Below are positions 6,601-7,020 of a DNA stretch of 7,020 nucleotides, one piece after another. Position numbers and translations under genes: made by a program. The stretch is from Clostridia bacterium (GTDB lineage Bacteria > Bacillota > Clostridia > Oscillospirales > CAG-272): contig JAGBXH010000383.1 in the NCBI GenBank assembly GCA_017629395.1, forward strand, positions 1 to 7,020, read 5' to 3'. The notes under the pieces were generated by a model, which worked only from the letters and a program-made list of their open reading frames with translations, searched no databases and was not told the DNA's origin. How positions within the stretch are numbered: position 1 is the first letter of the stretch; every line of letters begins with the position of its first letter.

Positions 6601-6678
6601 TAAACCGCTTGCTTTCGCGCTCTCCCCCTTGAATATGCCCTGCGGGATATTTTCCACCCCCTCCCGGAGGGCAATGTC
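6579..6678 (+). repeat. GC-rich intergenic repeat, copy 1
   Basis: The left half (6579-6628) aligns with copy 2 from CACA and AAACCG through a 15-nt identical core, TTCGCGCTCTCCCCC (6614-6628). The right end has GAATATGCCC (6631-6640) facing GGGCAATGTC (6669-6678), plus the short palindrome CCCTCC-C-GGAGGG, both features also seen in copy 2 in related form. The interior can form an AATAT-CCC/GGG-TATT hairpin. Copy 1 is about 45 nt shorter than copy 2 because it lacks the CTGCGCTTGGC segment and most of the inner loop. Confidence 0.65.
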
Positions 6679-6703
6679 ATTAAGTTAAGAATTTTAAAAA
6701 AAT

Positions 6704-6847
6704 CACAGGGATATAGCTCGAAGAAACCGTATGTATTCGCGCTCTCCCCCCTGCGCTTGGCACAGGGCAGCGCTGATATGCCCCCCACACGCCACCGCAG
6801 GTTGCGTGAGCCTGCTTGCAGGCAACTCCCTGGAGGGGGGCAATATC
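6704..6847 (+). repeat. GC-rich intergenic repeat, copy 2 (longest)
   Basis: The same core TTCGCGCTCTCCCCC lies at 6736-6750. A segment at 6751-6773 (CTGCGCTTGGCACAGGGC onward, with GCGCT/AGCGC arms) follows, shared with copy 3. Then GATATGCCCCCC (6775-6786) faces GGGGGGCAATATC (6835-6847), a 12-bp inverted repeat with one bulged A. The 48-nt loop holds GCCTGC/GCAGGC (6810-6823) nested in GTTGC/GCAAC. No transposase or long open frame accompanies it. Confidence 0.7.
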
Positions 6848-6971
6848 GGTGGTCAGCTCATTCGTTTTCAAATTGACCGCTGAAATATCGGTTTGCATAC
6901 GGATTTCGGTCATTCAAGCTACCGTTAACGGTTGAGCTTCGGTTTAGAATAGCACGATACTACTATCATAG
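6848..6971. other. Noncoding spacer between inverted repeat copies
   Basis: About 120 nt without a supportable gene. It holds a perfect 10-bp palindrome CCGTTAACGG (6922-6931) flanked by AAGCT (6916-6920) and AGCTT (6935-6939), and GGTCA/TGACC arms (6851-6855 and 6874-6878). A 77-codon minus-strand frame starting at 6913 runs through copy 2 into low-similarity sequence and has no ribosome binding site that I can see; I do not call it. The palindrome could be an operator, but nothing ties it to a gene. Confidence 0.4.
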
Positions 6972-7020
6972 CCCCCCTCCGGGAGGGGGGATAATACGCG
7001 CTGCCCCGAGCCAAGCGCAG
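6972..7020 (-). repeat. GC-rich intergenic repeat, copy 3 (inverted, cut by window end)
   Basis: Read on the minus strand from 7020, the first 23 nt match 6751-6773 of copy 2 at 21 positions. A C6 run follows in the same place. The palindrome CCCCCCTCC (6972-6980) / GGAGGGGGG (6982-6990) closes the element where copy 2 has its long loop, so copy 3 looks like the compact form. Its orientation is opposite to copies 1 and 2, and the rest of it lies beyond the window. Confidence 0.65.

Noticed and set aside
5790..6632. Plus-strand open frame of 280 codons
   Set aside because: Antisense to the membrane domain of ABC subunit A; no family motif and no suitable ribosome binding site.
6567..6788. Minus-strand short frames in repeat copies 1 and 2 sharing a peptide pattern (GESA...G...YP), considered as related small proteins
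   Set aside because: The shared pattern follows the nucleotide repeat. Over the aligned codons I counted about 3, 4 and 3 differences at codon positions 1, 2 and 3, which shows no third-position bias and so no sign of protein-level selection.
6972..6990. C-rich/G-rich palindrome considered as a rho-independent terminator
   Set aside because: Neither strand has a T-run after the stem, and it matches the closing arms of the repeat family instead.

Overview
The window looks like chromosomal DNA from a Gram-positive anaerobe of the Clostridia, possibly an Oscillospiraceae/Ruminococcaceae gut lineage. The grounds are the EndoA-type MazF, the clostridial-style class II aldolase, a bacterial FatA-type acyl-ACP thioesterase, strong GGAGG ribosome binding sites, sigma-A promoters, and GC-rich palindromic intergenic repeats. 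The assignment is inference; there is no rRNA or marker gene in the window.

Layout. Positions 1-205 (minus) are the N-terminal part of pyruvate kinase, cut by the window edge, with a good promoter at 237-265. Divergent from it, a MazF/EndoA toxin (480-884, plus) has no antitoxin gene beside it. It is followed by a class II fructose-bisphosphate aldolase (974-1909) with its own strong promoter (911-939), then an intrinsic terminator (1918-1950). The terminator's T-run touches the ribosome binding site of an acyl-ACP thioesterase gene (1961-2695). A 116-nt nested palindromic repeat (2697-2812) and a perfect 14-bp terminator hairpin (2861-2894) separate these plus-strand genes from a convergent minus-strand operon. 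That operon encodes two ABC exporter half-transporters with a 4-bp ATGA overlap (6548 down to 2905). The remaining 470 nt (6549-7020) is noncoding and made mostly of copies of a GC-rich repeat, the last in inverted orientation and cut by the window end.

How the genes work together. Pyruvate kinase and aldolase are glycolytic enzymes, facing apart with the toxin gene between them. The thioesterase releases fatty acids from acyl carrier protein and can only be reached by read-through of the aldolase terminator or by a promoter not visible here. The two ABC proteins are complementary halves of one asymmetric exporter. The first supplies an intact LSGGQ signature but has Asp in place of the catalytic Glu. 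The second supplies the catalytic Glu but has a divergent signature (LSTGE). The pair therefore makes one competent and one degenerate ATP site, as in TM287/288 and BmrCD.

No clearly new system is present. The items most worth a second look are the repeat family upstream of the transporter operon, the antitoxin-less MazF between two glycolytic genes, and the terminator/ribosome-binding-site arrangement between aldolase and thioesterase.
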